Assembly: GCF_009765735.1 (NCBI RefSeq)
Contig: NZ_LMUW01000022.1
Coordinates: 25,377-89,376, forward strand
Direction: 5' to 3'
DNA from: Xenophilus sp. L33
Lineage (GTDB): Bacteria > Pseudomonadota > Gammaproteobacteria > Burkholderiales > Burkholderiaceae_C
DNA length: 64,000 bases
Of the stretch, positions 10,120-21,105 are shown piece after piece. Below the pieces are notes generated by a model that made no database searches, was not told the origin of the DNA, and was given only the letters and a program-made list of their open reading frames with translations. A program made the translations under genes and the position numbers. The first letter of the stretch is position 1; each line of letters begins with the position of its first letter.

Positions 10120-11118
10120 TCACCAGGTCAGCACGATCTTGCCGATGTGCTGGTTCGATTCCATCAAGGCATGGGCCTGCGCCGCGCCGCTCGGATCGCC
10201 GAGCGCGGCGAAGCGGCTGTGGATCACCGGCTTGACCGCGCCGCCTTCGAGCAGCGGCCAGACCTTCTCGCGCAGCCCGCGTGCGATCGCGGCCTTGAAG
10301 GCCACCGGCCGCGGCCGCAGCGTCGAGCCGGTGATGGTGAGCCGCTTGCGCAGCACCATGCCGGCGTTGAAGCCGCTCTGCACGCCGCCCTGCACCGCGA
10401 TGATCACCAGCCGGCCGTCCTCGGCCAGGCAATCGATCTCCCGCGCCACGTAGTCGCCGGCGACCATGTCGAGCACCACGTCCACGCCCTTGCCGCCGGT
10501 CAGCCGCTTGGCCTCGGCGACGAAGTCGGCGCTCTTGTAGTTGATCGCATGGTCGGCGCCGAGCTTCAGGCAGGCGTCGCACTTGTCGTCGCTGCCCGCG
10601 GTGACGATCACGGTGGCGCCGAGCGCCTTGCCGAGCTGGATCGCGGTCACGCCGATGCCGCTGGAGCCGCCCTGGATCAGCAGGGTCTCGCCCTTCTGCA
10701 GGCGGCCGCGCTCGAAGACGTTGCTCCAGACGGTGAAGAAGGTCTCGGGCAGGGTGGCTGCCTCGACATCGCTCCAGCCCTTGGGCACCGGCAGGCATTG
10801 CGCCACCGGCGCGACGCACAGCGCGGCATAGCCGCCGCCGGCGACCAGCGCACAGACGTGGTCGCCGATCTTGAAGCCGGCTTGCGCCAGGGCCGCGGCA
10901 TCGCCGGCGACGATCTCGCCCGCGATCTCGAGGCCCGGCAGGTCGGACGCGCCCGGCGGCACCGGGTAGTGGCCCATGCGCTGCAGCACGTCGGGGCGAT
11001 TGACGCCGCTGGCCGCCACGCGGATCAGCAGTTCGCCCGCGCCCGCGACCGGGTCCGGACGTTCGACGACGCGCAGCACCTCGGGGGCGCCGAAGGTGGT
11101 GATCTCAATGGCTTTCAT
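10120..11118 (-). CDS. NAD(P)H-quinone oxidoreductase, zinc-free MDR family (QOR/PIG3 type)
   Basis: A 332-residue medium-chain dehydrogenase/reductase of the zeta-crystallin/PIG3 group, which reduces quinones with NADPH. It has an N-terminal GroES-like domain (MKAIEITTFGAPEVLRVVE, GVNRPDVLQRMG) and a Rossmann domain with the signature ETLLIQGGSSGIGVTAIQLGKAL near residue 150. It lacks the zinc-ligand cysteine pattern of alcohol dehydrogenases. It sits between pnp (36 bp upstream) and tpiA. The substrate in vivo is not knowable from sequence. Confidence 0.9.
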   Translation of the reverse strand: MKAIEITTFGAPEVLRVVERPDPVAGAGELLIRVAASGVNRPDVLQRMGHYPVPPGASDLPGLEIAGEIVAGDAAALAQAGFKIGDHVCALVAGGGYAALCVAPVAQCLPVPKGWSDVEAATLPETFFTVWSNVFERGRLQKGETLLIQGGSSGIGVTAIQLGKALGATVIVTAGSDDKCDACLKLGADHAINYKSADFVAEAKRLTGGKGVDVVLDMVAGDYVAREIDCLAEDGRLVIIAVQGGVQSGFNAGMVLRKRLTITGSTLRPRPVAFKAAIARGLREKVWPLLEGGAVKPVIHSRFAALGDPSGAAQAHALMESNQHIGKIVLTW

Positions 11119-11154
11119 GGTGTCTCCACGACGGCATCGCTGCCATCGACCCCA

Positions 11155-13476
<2,322 letters not shown>

Positions 13477-13644
13477 GGTGTGCTCCTGTTGGTATGGCGG
13501 CTCGGCCCGTGACGGCCACGGACCCCGCTTGGGGCCGGAGCGCTTTTCAGAACACGATGCCATTCCAGGGAAGCTCCGCCGGAACTTCATTGGAATGACA
13601 CAGCTTCGCTCTGTCGGGCACTCCTGAAAAAAAACGATTCGCGA

Positions 13645-13687
13645 AGTAAAAAACGCCTGAGCTAGACGATCTAACCCAGGCGTTCTT
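13645..13687 (-). terminator. Terminator between rpsO and pnp
   Basis: AACGCCTG (minus strand, just after the rpsO stop) pairs with CAGGCGTT. The stem continues past a small internal loop through TAGA-CGA-TCTA, and TTTTTTAC follows. In the rpsO-pnp arrangement this hairpin would attenuate read-through from rpsO into pnp, so pnp may have a second promoter in the 13477-13640 interval. Confidence 0.8.
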
Positions 13688-13701
13688 TCATGCGATTCGG
13701 C

Positions 13702-13968
13702 TTACTTGCGCAGACCCAGCTTGGCGATCAGCGCGGTGTAACGGTCGGCGTCCTTGGACTTGAGGTAGTCCAGCAGCTTGCGGCGGCGGCTCACCATGCG
13801 GAGCAGGCCGCGGCGACCGTGGTGGTCCTTGGCGTGCGTCTTAAAGTGAGGCGTCAGTTCGTTGATGCGGGCGGTCAGCAGTGCGACTTGCACTTCGGGG
13901 CTGCCGGTGTCGTTGGCGGCGCGGGCGTTGTCCTTGACGACTTCGGCCTTGATGGAGGCTGCGATCAT
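13702..13968 (-). CDS. rpsO: 30S ribosomal protein S15
   Basis: Primary 16S rRNA-binding protein of the 30S platform. The 88-residue sequence matches the family length and shows [44 protein letters not shown] and the end [12 protein letters not shown]. It starts [14 protein letters not shown] at the ATG at 13968, preceded by AAGGAAAC. It is followed by a terminator and then pnp. Confidence 0.98.
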   Translation of the reverse strand: MIAASIKAEVVKDNARAANDTGSPEVQVALLTARINELTPHFKTHAKDHHGRRGLLRMVSRRRKLLDYLKSKDADRYTALIAKLGLRK

Positions 13969-14060
13969 GTGATGTTTCCTTGGAGTTCCGGGGGTATTTG
14001 ACTTGCGGTGTGCGCTGGAACTGCACGCACCGTGCGCCTTGCAATAGGCAAAGCCCTGGG

Positions 14061-14066
14061 ATTATA
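14061..14066 (-). promoter_or_regulatory. -10 element likely for rpsO
   Basis: A perfect TATAAT lies on the minus strand, about 93 bp upstream of the rpsO start, in an otherwise very GC-rich stretch. No good -35 hexamer is visible at 16-18 bp, so the promoter call rests on the -10 match and position only. Confidence 0.5.
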
Positions 14067-14101
14067 GCGCGGACGCCGGCGACCCGCCTTCCGCCCGCCC
14101 A

Positions 14102-15259
14102 TCACCGGGCAGCGAGCCACCTTTTCAAGCGATCCACGCCCTCGACCAGCCGCTTCGGATCCTTCGAGGCGAAGCACCAGCGCAGCCACCCCTGCGCTTC
14201 CGGCGCGAAGGCGTTGCCGGGCGCCAGGCCGAGCCCGGCCTCGACCACCAGCCGCTTGGCCAGCGCCAGCGAATCGCCGAAGCCTTCCAGCTTGAAGAAG
14301 GCGTACATGCCGCCGCGCGCCGGCGCCACCTCGACCCCCGGAATGGCCGCCAAGAGCGGCACCAGCGTGTCGCGGCAGGCCTTCAGGTGGGCCACCACGC
14401 CGGGCGTGATCTCGTCGCCGTGCTGCAGGGCGGCGATGCCAGCACGCTGGGTGAAGACGCTGGCGCAGGAGGTGTTGAACTCGATCAGCTTGCCCATGGC
14501 GTCGACCAGCGCCGGCGGCAGCACCAGCCAGCCGAGCCGCCAGCCGGTCATCAGGAAGCTCTTGGAGAAGCTGTGGGCGACCACCAGCCGGTCGTCGGGC
14601 GCGGCCAGGTCGAGGAAGCTCGGGGCGCAGCCGTTGGGCGTCGGCTCGTAGTAGAGCCGCTCATACACCTCGTCGGCCAGGATCCAGGTGCCGGTGGCGC
14701 GGCAGTGGTCGAGGATCTGGCGCTGCTCGTCGCGGCCGAGGGTCCAGCCGGTCGGGTTGTTCGGCGCGTTCAGGATCAGCAGCCGCGTGGCGGGCGTGAC
14801 CGCGGCGCGCAACGCTTCGAGGTCGAGCGTCCACTGCCCTGCCCTCGGCACCAGCGGCACGCAGCGCACCACGGCACCGAGGATCGCCGGCTGGGCCGTG
14901 AGGTTGGGCCAGACCGGCGTCACCGCGACCACCTCGTCGCCGGCGTCGACCAGCGCCTGCACCGCCAGCATCAGCGCGTTGACGCCGCCGGAGGTGATCG
15001 CGATGCGCCCGGCGTCGATCACCGGATGGCGCGCGCTCATGTACGAGGCGACCGCTTGGCGCAGCTCCGGCAGGCCGAGGTTGTGGGCGTAGAAGGTCTC
15101 GCCGCGCTGCAGCGATTCGATCGCCGCCTGGCGGATCGGCTCGGGCGTGACCTCGTCGCTCTCGCCGAACCAGAAGGCGAGGACGTCGTCGCGGCCGAGG
15201 CCGGCATTGGCGACCTCGCGGATCTTGGAGGCTTCGAGGTTGCGGATGGCTTCGCGCAT
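14102..15259 (-). CDS. PLP-dependent class I/II aminotransferase
   Basis: A 385-residue fold-type I aminotransferase, likely acting on an amino acid. The pyridoxal-phosphate lysine is in VVAHSFSKSFLMTGWRLGWL, the cofactor-binding Asn and Asp are in LILNAPNNPTGW and WILADEVYERLYY, and the C-terminal arginine region is PGNAFAPEAQGWLRWCF. It resembles the aspartate/alanine aminotransferase subgroup, but the substrate cannot be assigned. It lies 11 bp after the periplasmic binding protein gene on the same strand, so the two may form an operon linked to amino-acid use. Confidence 0.88.
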   Translation of the reverse strand: MREAIRNLEASKIREVANAGLGRDDVLAFWFGESDEVTPEPIRQAAIESLQRGETFYAHNLGLPELRQAVASYMSARHPVIDAGRIAITSGGVNALMLAVQALVDAGDEVVAVTPVWPNLTAQPAILGAVVRCVPLVPRAGQWTLDLEALRAAVTPATRLLILNAPNNPTGWTLGRDEQRQILDHCRATGTWILADEVYERLYYEPTPNGCAPSFLDLAAPDDRLVVAHSFSKSFLMTGWRLGWLVLPPALVDAMGKLIEFNTSCASVFTQRAGIAALQHGDEITPGVVAHLKACRDTLVPLLAAIPGVEVAPARGGMYAFFKLEGFGDSLALAKRLVVEAGLGLAPGNAFAPEAQGWLRWCFASKDPKRLVEGVDRLKRWLAAR

Positions 15260-15270
15260 GGCGTTCTCTT

Positions 15271-16557
15271 TCAGATCGGGGGTCGCTGCATGTGGCAGCT
15301 GGTGGGCATCTCGGCGCGATCGGCGGAGATGGTCTTGACGATGCGAAAGCCGTAGCCCGAGCCTTCGACGTCGAACTTCACGCCGGGCGTGCCCTGGCGG
15401 TCCATCACGCCGACGACCAGCGGCTGCTGGAACTGGTGGTCGGCCGCGCGCATGTGGCCGCTCTGGCCGGCCAGGCTCACCCTGGCCTCCTCCAGCGCCC
15501 GGGCCACCGCGACCGCGTCGACGCTGCCAGCGCGCTCGATGGCCTGCGCCAACGCCTCGATCATCAGCTGCATCCGCATGTGAATGTAGTCGTCCTCGGG
15601 CTTCGGGAAGCGGGCGCGGAAGGCGCGATAGAAGGCTTCCGATTCCGGCGTCTGGACGTTCGGCATCCAGTCGGCAACCGCCACCACGCGGCCGACGCCG
15701 GCCTCACCGATGGCCGCCGGCGCGCCCAGCGCGTTGCCGTAGAAGGTATAGAAGGTGCCGTTGAAGCCGGCTTCGCGGGCGGCCTTCACCAGCAGCGTCA
15801 GGTCGTTGCCCCAGTTGCCGGTGATCACGCCCTGTGCGCCGCTGGCGATGATCTTGCTGGCGTAGGGCGCGAAGTCCTTCACCTTGCCGATCGGATGCAG
15901 CTCGTCGCCGACGATCTGCACGTCAGGCCGCAGGAGGCCCAGCTGGCGCCGCGATTCGCGCAGCACCGCCTGGCCGAAGCTGTAGTCCTGGCCGATCAGG
16001 TAGACGCGCTTCAGCGCGTGGTCGTCCTGCATCACCTGCATCAGCGCGTTGACCCGCATGTCGGCGTGGGCGTCGAAGCGGAAATGCCAGAAGCTGCAGC
16101 GCTCGTTGGTCAACACCGGGTCGACCGCGGCGTAGTTGAGGAACAGCACAGCGTGCGCCGGGTCGCGCTCGTTGTTCTTGTCGATCGCGTCGATCAACGC
16201 TGCCGCCGTGGCCGACGAATTGCCCTGCAGGACGATGCGCGCGCCGTTGTCGATGGCCGCGCGCAAGGCCGACAGCGCTTCCTCGTTCTGGCCCTTGCTG
16301 TCGTAGCGGTCGAGTTGCAGCGGCCGGGCGCCGCCCGGCAGCGGGATGCCGCCGCGGGCGTTGACCCGCTCGACCGCCCAAAGGATGTTGCGAAAGACCG
16401 CCTCGCCGGTGTTGGCGAAGGGGCCGCTCATCGACTCGATCAGCGCGATCCTGATCGGCGCCGGCTGCTGCGCCAGCACCGGCTGCAGGCCGGCCGCGCA
16501 TAGCGCCGCCGCGCCGAATTTCAAGGCTCGGCGACGCGAAATAAAGTGGGGTGACAT
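15271..16557 (-). CDS. ABC-type branched-chain amino acid-binding protein (LivK-like), orphan
   Basis: A 428-residue periplasmic binding protein of the Leu/Ile/Val receptor family. The signal peptide has a Tat-like SRRRALKFG motif, a hydrophobic core and a likely cleavage after VLAQ. The mature part starts PIRIALIESMSGPFANTGEA, the typical receptor-ligand fold opening. I chose the ATG at 16557 since AAGGAT lies about 8 nt upstream. No permease or ATPase genes adjoin it, so it is an orphan receptor. Its ligand is unknown; the neighbouring aminotransferase suggests an amino acid or related compound. Confidence 0.85.
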   Translation of the reverse strand: MSPHFISRRRALKFGAAALCAAGLQPVLAQQPAPIRIALIESMSGPFANTGEAVFRNILWAVERVNARGGIPLPGGARPLQLDRYDSKGQNEEALSALRAAIDNGARIVLQGNSSATAAALIDAIDKNNERDPAHAVLFLNYAAVDPVLTNERCSFWHFRFDAHADMRVNALMQVMQDDHALKRVYLIGQDYSFGQAVLRESRRQLGLLRPDVQIVGDELHPIGKVKDFAPYASKIIASGAQGVITGNWGNDLTLLVKAAREAGFNGTFYTFYGNALGAPAAIGEAGVGRVVAVADWMPNVQTPESEAFYRAFRARFPKPEDDYIHMRMQLMIEALAQAIERAGSVDAVAVARALEEARVSLAGQSGHMRAADHQFQQPLVVGVMDRQGTPGVKFDVEGSGYGFRIVKTISADRAEMPTSCHMQRPPI

Positions 16558-16683
16558 CGACTTGAATCCTTTTCGGCCATGCCTAGATGTGTCGGCATGC
16601 GGCACGTGTTCTTGCTGAAACGCCGCGCAGTGTAAGGGACACACATTCCTTGTCCCGATGTCAAACCGCTCAGGAGATTTCAC

Positions 16684-17055
16684 ATGTTTTTCGCACCCGC
16701 AGTCCGCACCGCCCGCTTCGTTCCGCGTTCCTTCGACCGCAGCTTCGAGCGCTTCGTCGGCGAGGCCTTTTCCGGCACCCAGCGCTCGCTCAACGTCGAA
16801 CAGGACGACAAGACCTGGACCCTGTCGCTCGACGTGCCGGGCCTGTCGCGTGACGACCTGACCATCGGCATCGAAGGCGCGGTCGTGCGCATCGAGAGCA
16901 AGGCCGAAGCCAAGCGCCAGCTGAAGGCGGCCTACGAGCTGCCGCAGGACATCGACGTCGCCACCAGCGAAGCCAAGCTGGAAAACGGCGTCCTGACCCT
17001 GAAACTCGGCAAGCTGGTGCCGGTCAGCAACGTTGCCCAATTGGCAATCAACTGA
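16684..17055 (+). CDS. Small heat-shock protein, Hsp20/alpha-crystallin family
   Basis: An ATP-independent holdase of 123 residues. The alpha-crystallin domain spans roughly residues 35-115, with TWTLSLDVPGLSRDDLTIGI and LENGVLTLKLGKL as recognisable strands. The N-terminal arm is short and Arg/Phe-rich (VPRSFDRSFERFVGEAF). AGGAG lies 7 nt before the ATG. A 5'-TTCCT at 16646-16650 could pair with this Shine-Dalgarno, which would be compatible with a simple RNA thermometer, although the pairing is short. It is divergent from the orphan binding protein and is followed by a strong terminator. Confidence 0.88.
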   Translation: MFFAPAVRTARFVPRSFDRSFERFVGEAFSGTQRSLNVEQDDKTWTLSLDVPGLSRDDLTIGIEGAVVRIESKAEAKRQLKAAYELPQDIDVATSEAKLENGVLTLKLGKLVPVSNVAQLAIN

Positions 17056-17095
17056 GCGACTGCGTACCTTTGGGTGCGCGGTAAATACCACAAAT

Positions 17096-17136
17096 AGGCG
17101 AGCCGGTAACTTTTTGTTGCCGGTTCGCCTTTTTTG
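17096..17136 (+). terminator. Strong intrinsic terminator after hsp20
   Basis: AGGCGA-CCGG-AAC on the left (17096-17110) pairs with TTGCCGG-TCGCCT on the right (17117-17130) with a G/T mismatch or two. A TTTTTT run follows. It ends the hsp20 transcript and lies about 70 bp before the next start. Confidence 0.85.
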
Positions 17137-17208
17137 TACTTCACAATAAGTGCAAATTTCGTCACGTTCTGTGACGCTTTTTTCAATGCCCTCCTTCTCC
17201 GAAGCGAC

Positions 17209-17991
17209 ATGAAAACGCACTTGAAGTTTGCCAAGAACGACAGCCGGTCTGAGACCTTGCTGGTCTTTCTTCCGGGCGCTTTCCTGAAACCGGAGGAATT
17301 CGAACGGGAAGGCTTCGTCGATGCCGTCCGCGAACGGGACCTGGCAGCCGATGCCCTGTTGGTGGATGCCGACGTTTCCTATTACTACGACCAGACGTTT
17401 ATCGAGCGTCTGCAACAAGATGTATTGAAGCCGCAGCGCGCGCTGGGCTACAAATACATCTGGCTGGTGGGCATTTCGATCGGCGGCTTCGGCGCGCTGA
17501 TCCATGAATTGGCGACGCCCGGCACGGTCGATGGCATCGTGACCCTGGCGCCCTACCTGGGCCGGCGGCCGGTCGGCGCCGAGATCCAGAAGGCCGGCGG
17601 CCTGCGCAACTGGACGAAGCCCGAGGGCCCGCCGCCGGACGCCGAAGTCGACCGCAAGCTCTGGCCCTGGCTGCAGCAATACACCTCGCCGGCCGAGGCC
17701 AGCAAGCTCCCTCCGCTCTATCTCGGCTATGGCCTCGCCGACCGCTTCGCCGCGAACCACCAGCTGCTGGCGGACGCGTTGCCGGCCGGCCACGTGTTCA
17801 CCACCGAAGGCGGCCACGACTGGCCGCAATGGTCACGGCTGTGGCGAAAGATGCTGGACGTGCTGCCCTTGCCGGCCCAGGCCGTCGTCGGCGCCGAGGT
17901 GCTCGAGGCGGTCGACCTCGCCGATGCGGTCAGGCGGCCGGCGCTGGCATCCCCGCTTCGCCCGAGCGCGCCAGCGGCCATCGCGGCTTGA
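17209..17991 (+). CDS. Alpha/beta hydrolase of unknown substrate
   Basis: A 260-residue protein with an alpha/beta-hydrolase layout. An early strand reads [17 protein letters not shown], the nucleophile elbow [10 protein letters not shown] lies near residue 93, a probable acid is in YGLADRF, and the histidine is in EGGHDWPQW. The fold resembles small esterases; no specific family name is secure. The start is the ATG at 17209; the open frame extends upstream into the terminator region without a likely start. The last 62 nt overlap the 3' end of tsaD on the opposite strand, so the C-terminal Ala/Pro-rich residues are doubly coding. Confidence 0.75.
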   Translation: MKTHLKFAKNDSRSETLLVFLPGAFLKPEEFEREGFVDAVRERDLAADALLVDADVSYYYDQTFIERLQQDVLKPQRALGYKYIWLVGISIGGFGALIHELATPGTVDGIVTLAPYLGRRPVGAEIQKAGGLRNWTKPEGPPPDAEVDRKLWPWLQQYTSPAEASKLPPLYLGYGLADRFAANHQLLADALPAGHVFTTEGGHDWPQWSRLWRKMLDVLPLPAQAVVGAEVLEAVDLADAVRRPALASPLRPSAPAAIAA

Positions 17992-18988
17992 CGTCGAAGG
18001 CGTAGCGCTCGCTCGCCGCCTCGATGCCGGCTTGCAGGCGCATCGCGCCGGCCATCGCGATCATCGCGCCGTTGTCGGTGCACAGCGCCAGTTCCGGGTA
18101 GTGCACGCGCACACCGCGGCGCGCGCAGGCGGCATCCAGCTGCTCCCGCAGCAGGCGGTTGGCGCCGACACCGCCGGCCACCACCAGCCGGTCGAGGCCG
18201 GTCTGGTCGAGCGCCATCAGCGACTTCTTCAACAGCACCTCGACGATCGCGGCCTGGGTCGAGGCCGCGAGGTCGGGCTTGCGCGCCTCCAGCTGGTCGC
18301 CGAGCTTGCGGGCCTGGGTCAGCACCGCCGTCTTCAGGCCGGCGAAGGAGAAGTCGAGGTTGCCGCTGTGCAGCAGCGGCCGCGGCAGCTTGAAGGCGGC
18401 GCCGTCGCCCTGTTCGGCGAGCTTCGCCAGCCAGGGGCCGCCGGGGTACGGCAGGCCCATCAGCTTGGCGCTCTTGTCGAAGGCTTCGCCGGCCGCGTCG
18501 TCGATGGTCTCGCCCAGCAGTTCGTAGCGGCCGACGCCGTCGACCCGCATCAGCTGGGTGTGGCCGCCCGAGACCAGCAGGGCCACGAACGGGAATTCGG
18601 GCGGGTCGGCGCTCAGGAAGGGCGACAGCAGGTGCCCTTCGAGGTGATGCACGCCGAGCACCGGCTTGCCCAGCGCGGCGGCCAGCGCGCAGGCGACGCC
18701 GGCGCCGACCAGCAGCGCGCCGGCCAGGCCGGGGCCGCGGGTGTAGGCGACCACGTCGACCGCTTCCAGGCCGCGCGCGGCCTGCGCCAGCACCGCTTCG
18801 GTCAGCGGCAGCACGCGGCGGATGTGGTCGCGGCTGGCCAGCTCCGGCACCACGCCGCCGTAGGCCTGGTGCATCGCGATCTGGCTGTGCAGCGCATGCG
18901 CGGCCAGCCGCGGCAGGCCGGTGGCGCCGCTCTCGACCAGCGCCACGCCGGTCTCGTCGCAGGACGATTCGATTCCCAATACAAGCAT
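17930..18988 (-). CDS. tsaD: tRNA N6-adenosine threonylcarbamoyltransferase
   Basis: Transfers the threonylcarbamoyl group to A37 of ANN-reading tRNAs, in complex with TsaB and TsaE. The 352-residue protein begins [18 protein letters not shown]. It contains the metal-binding histidines in [13 protein letters not shown], the ATP-binding [13 protein letters not shown], and [13 protein letters not shown] and [13 protein letters not shown] near the end, all diagnostic of the Kae1/TsaD family. I chose the ATG at 18988; an upstream extension of 25 residues is not family-like. It is convergent with the hydrolase gene. Confidence 0.97.
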   Translation of the reverse strand: MLVLGIESSCDETGVALVESGATGLPRLAAHALHSQIAMHQAYGGVVPELASRDHIRRVLPLTEAVLAQAARGLEAVDVVAYTRGPGLAGALLVGAGVACALAAALGKPVLGVHHLEGHLLSPFLSADPPEFPFVALLVSGGHTQLMRVDGVGRYELLGETIDDAAGEAFDKSAKLMGLPYPGGPWLAKLAEQGDGAAFKLPRPLLHSGNLDFSFAGLKTAVLTQARKLGDQLEARKPDLAASTQAAIVEVLLKKSLMALDQTGLDRLVVAGGVGANRLLREQLDAACARRGVRVHYPELALCTDNGAMIAMAGAMRLQAGIEAASERYAFDVKPRWPLARSGEAGMPAPAA

Positions 18989-19064
18989 CCGGCGAGTGTA
19001 GGTGGCGCCCGATCGCCGGGACTTCGCCAGGGCATGGATGTTGCTGCGAGCCTTGTACCCCACG

Positions 19065-20345
19065 ATGAAATCCGGATTGAGCTTCCTGGTCAGCGCCTTG
19101 CGCTGCGAAATCGACGAGCTGGATCAGCTCGCGCGGACCAGCGAGCTGGTCGGGACCATCGGCCGGCTGGTGCATGCGCTGCAGCGCGAGCGCGGCATCT
19201 CGAACGTGCTCTTGGGCTCGCGCGGCCAGCGCTTCGCCGCCCAGCGCGACGCGCAGATCGCCGATTCGCTGCAGCTGGAGGACGCCGTGCGGCAGGCCTT
19301 CGACCAGCTGGAATCGGAGGCGCCGCGCATCGGCAACGGCGCGCGGCTCTTCAGCCGGATCGCCTGGGTGCTCCCGGGCCTGGGTGCGCTGCCTGAACTG
19401 CGCCGGCGCATCGGCGCGCTGGCGCTCGACCCGGCCGCCTCGACCGCCGCCTTCGTCAAGCTGATCGCCGGGCTGCTGGCGGTGGTCTTCGAGGCGGCCG
19501 ACGGCGCGACCGATCCCGAGATCTCGCGCCGGCTGGTGGCGCTCTTCAACTTCATGCAGGGCAAGGAATTCGCGGGCCAGGAGCGCGCCTGCGGCGCCGC
19601 CGCCTTCGCCTCGGGGCGCAACGACGAAGCGCGCCGCGAGCAATGGCTGCACCTGATCGATTCGCAGGAGCACTGCTTCCAGCTCTTCACCGATTTCGCG
19701 GAACCGGCGCTGGGCACGCTCTGGCGTTCGATCCAGCCTTCGGCGCAGCTGGCCGAGCTGGAGCGGCTGCGCCGCATCGCCTGCGCCGCGCCGGCCGGTG
19801 TCGCGCTCGACACCGAGCTGAGCCAGCGCTGGTTCGACTGCTCGAGCGAGCGCATCGATGCGATGCAAGCGGTCGAGGAGCGGCTGGCGGACGGTTTGCG
19901 CACGCTCTGCGAAGAGAAGATCGCGCAGGCCCGCACCGAGCTGCAGGTGCACGAGGCCTTGCTGGCCGAGCTGGACGGCGCGACGGGCACGCCGCCGACC
20001 GCTTTCCTCGACGAACCCGCCGCCGCCGACCCGGCGCCCTCGCCCGCCGCCGGCGCCGCGCCCTACGGCCGGCAGCTCGAACGCTCGATCCTGGAGATGG
20101 TGCGCGAGCAGTCGCGCCGCCTGCAGAGCATGGGCGACGAACTGGAGACGGTGCGCGCCGCGCTCAACGAGCGCAAGACGGTGGAGCGCGCCAAGGGCCT
20201 CCTGATGGCGCACCGGCGCATCACCGAGGAAGAGGCGCACAAGATGCTGCGCCAGACCGCGATGAACCAGAACCGGCGCCTGATCGACGTCGCCGAGTCG
20301 GTGCTGGCGATGGCGGAATACCTGCCGGCCGGCGGCCCGGGCTGA
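19065..20345 (+). CDS. NIT-ANTAR antitermination regulator (NasR-like)
   Basis: A nitrate/nitrite-sensing RNA-binding regulator by homology. The 426-residue protein has a long helical NIT-type sensor (residues about 25-260, with [18 protein letters not shown] and later [19 protein letters not shown], both NIT hallmarks). A linker rich in Ala/Pro follows. The C-terminal ANTAR domain (about 355-415) shows [19 protein letters not shown] and [19 protein letters not shown]. In Klebsiella NasR, nitrate binding to NIT lets ANTAR bind a two-hairpin leader and prevent termination. Such a leader lies immediately downstream here. I used the ATG at 19065; an upstream in-frame ATG at 19032 is possible. 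Confidence 0.9.
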   Translation: MKSGLSFLVSALRCEIDELDQLARTSELVGTIGRLVHALQRERGISNVLLGSRGQRFAAQRDAQIADSLQLEDAVRQAFDQLESEAPRIGNGARLFSRIAWVLPGLGALPELRRRIGALALDPAASTAAFVKLIAGLLAVVFEAADGATDPEISRRLVALFNFMQGKEFAGQERACGAAAFASGRNDEARREQWLHLIDSQEHCFQLFTDFAEPALGTLWRSIQPSAQLAELERLRRIACAAPAGVALDTELSQRWFDCSSERIDAMQAVEERLADGLRTLCEEKIAQARTELQVHEALLAELDGATGTPPTAFLDEPAAADPAPSPAAGAAPYGRQLERSILEMVREQSRRLQSMGDELETVRAALNERKTVERAKGLLMAHRRITEEEAHKMLRQTAMNQNRRLIDVAESVLAMAEYLPAGGPG

Positions 20346-20469
20346 GTGCATCGCGTGCGGGAATGGTGCGTCGCCGAGCGGCGGCTTCGCATCGCCGAAG
20401 TCGCTCGATGAAGGCTTCGAGGCGGTCGCCAGTCGATTCGCTGCTCCTCTATCGATAGCAATCGAAGGC

Positions 20470-20485
20470 GGGCACGCCGCTTGCA
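20470..20485 (+). promoter_or_regulatory. Sigma54-type (-24/-12) promoter for the globin leader
   Basis: GGGCACG-N4-TTGCA matches the RpoN consensus TGGCACG-N4-TTGCA at all but the first base, and has the required GG-N10-GC spacing (GG at 20471, GC at 20483). Transcription would begin near 20496, about 10 nt before the first ANTAR hairpin. No convincing NtrC-type palindrome is visible upstream. The Klebsiella nasF promoter has the same sigma54-plus-leader arrangement. Confidence 0.72.
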
Positions 20486-20506
20486 ACGAATGGCCGACAG
20501 GCAGGC

Positions 20507-20551
20507 GGCATCCAAAGGCGGGTGCCTCGAGCCGAACGGACAAAGGCGTCC
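20507..20551 (+). ncRNA. ANTAR-responsive two-hexaloop leader RNA
   Basis: Hairpin P1 pairs GGCATCC (20507-20513) with GGGTGCC (20520-20526), a 7-bp stem with one G-T pair, around the hexaloop AAAGGC. Hairpin P2 pairs GGAC (20538-20541) with GTCC (20548-20551) around the same hexaloop AAAGGC. Both loops have A at position 1 and G at position 4, the bases known to be required for ANTAR protein binding, and the linker is 11 nt. P2 uses bases from the left arm of the downstream terminator, so the two structures exclude each other. This matches the established ANTAR RNA design; the P2 stem is short. Confidence 0.82.
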
Positions 20552-20607
20552 TCGCCCACGCGGCGCTCGAAGACTTCGAGCCCGCGCGCGGCGAGGACGC
20601 CTTTTCT
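20542..20607 (+). terminator. Leader terminator controlled by the ANTAR hairpins
   Basis: AAAGGCGTCCTCGCC (20542-20556) pairs perfectly over 15 bp with GGCGAGGACGCCTTT (20590-20604). The apical part folds again through GCTCGA/TCGAGC, and the stem is followed by TTTTCTTGTTT. The left arm contains the hexaloop and right arm of hairpin P2, so protein binding to P2 would block terminator formation and let transcription enter the globin gene. Confidence 0.88.
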
Positions 20608-20634
20608 TGTTTCCACGTTGAAAAGGAACACCGC

Positions 20635-21051
20635 ATGAACGCCACCCAGATCGCGCTGGTTCGCTCCAGCTTCGCAAAGGTCGAGCCGATCGCCGAGCAG
20701 GCCGCCGCCATCTTCTACGACCGCCTGTTCGAGCTGGCGCCGCAGGTGCGCGCGCTCTTCAAGGGCGACATGAAGGAACAGGGCCGCAAGCTGATGGCGA
20801 TGCTGCGCACCATCACCCTGAAGCTCGACGACCTCGACACGCTGGTGCCCGCGGCGCAGGGACTGGCACGCCGCCACGTGGCCTACGGCGCGAAGCCCGA
20901 GCACTACGCGGTGGTCGGGCAGGCCCTGCTCGACACGCTGGCCAAGGGCCTCGGCGACGGCTTCAAGCCGGAGGTGCGCGAGGCCTGGACGACGGCCTAC
21001 GGGCTGCTGTCGAAGGTGATGATCGACGCGGCCGCGGCGGAAGCGGCCTGA
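20635..21051 (+). CDS. Single-domain globin (bacterial haemoglobin-like)
   Basis: A 138-residue haem protein of the Vitreoscilla haemoglobin/flavohaemoglobin globin-domain type. The N-terminal ATQIALVRSSFAKVEPIAEQAA, the CD region LFELAPQVRALF, a likely distal Gln in KEQGRKL, and the proximal histidine in LARRHVAYGAKPEHYAVVG are recognisable. No reductase domain follows. AAGGAA lies 8 nt before the ATG. The gene is the first one after the ANTAR leader, so nitrate-responsive expression is likely. Inferred role: nitric oxide or oxygen handling during nitrate or nitrite metabolism. Confidence 0.9.
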   Translation: MNATQIALVRSSFAKVEPIAEQAAAIFYDRLFELAPQVRALFKGDMKEQGRKLMAMLRTITLKLDDLDTLVPAAQGLARRHVAYGAKPEHYAVVGQALLDTLAKGLGDGFKPEVREAWTTAYGLLSKVMIDAAAAEAA

Positions 21052-21105
21052 GCCATCGGCCGCCCGCAGCCATGGCCTTCGGCCATGCGGGACAATCCGC
21101 CACCC

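Noticed and set aside
13477..13590. A 38-residue N-terminal extension of PNPase
   Set aside because: The frame is open upstream, but the family start MSLFNKV has a good Shine-Dalgarno and the extension is basic low-complexity sequence.
20346..20400. NtrC-type enhancer sites upstream of the globin leader promoter
   Set aside because: A GGTGC half-site occurs, but no partner GCACC at the correct spacing is present.
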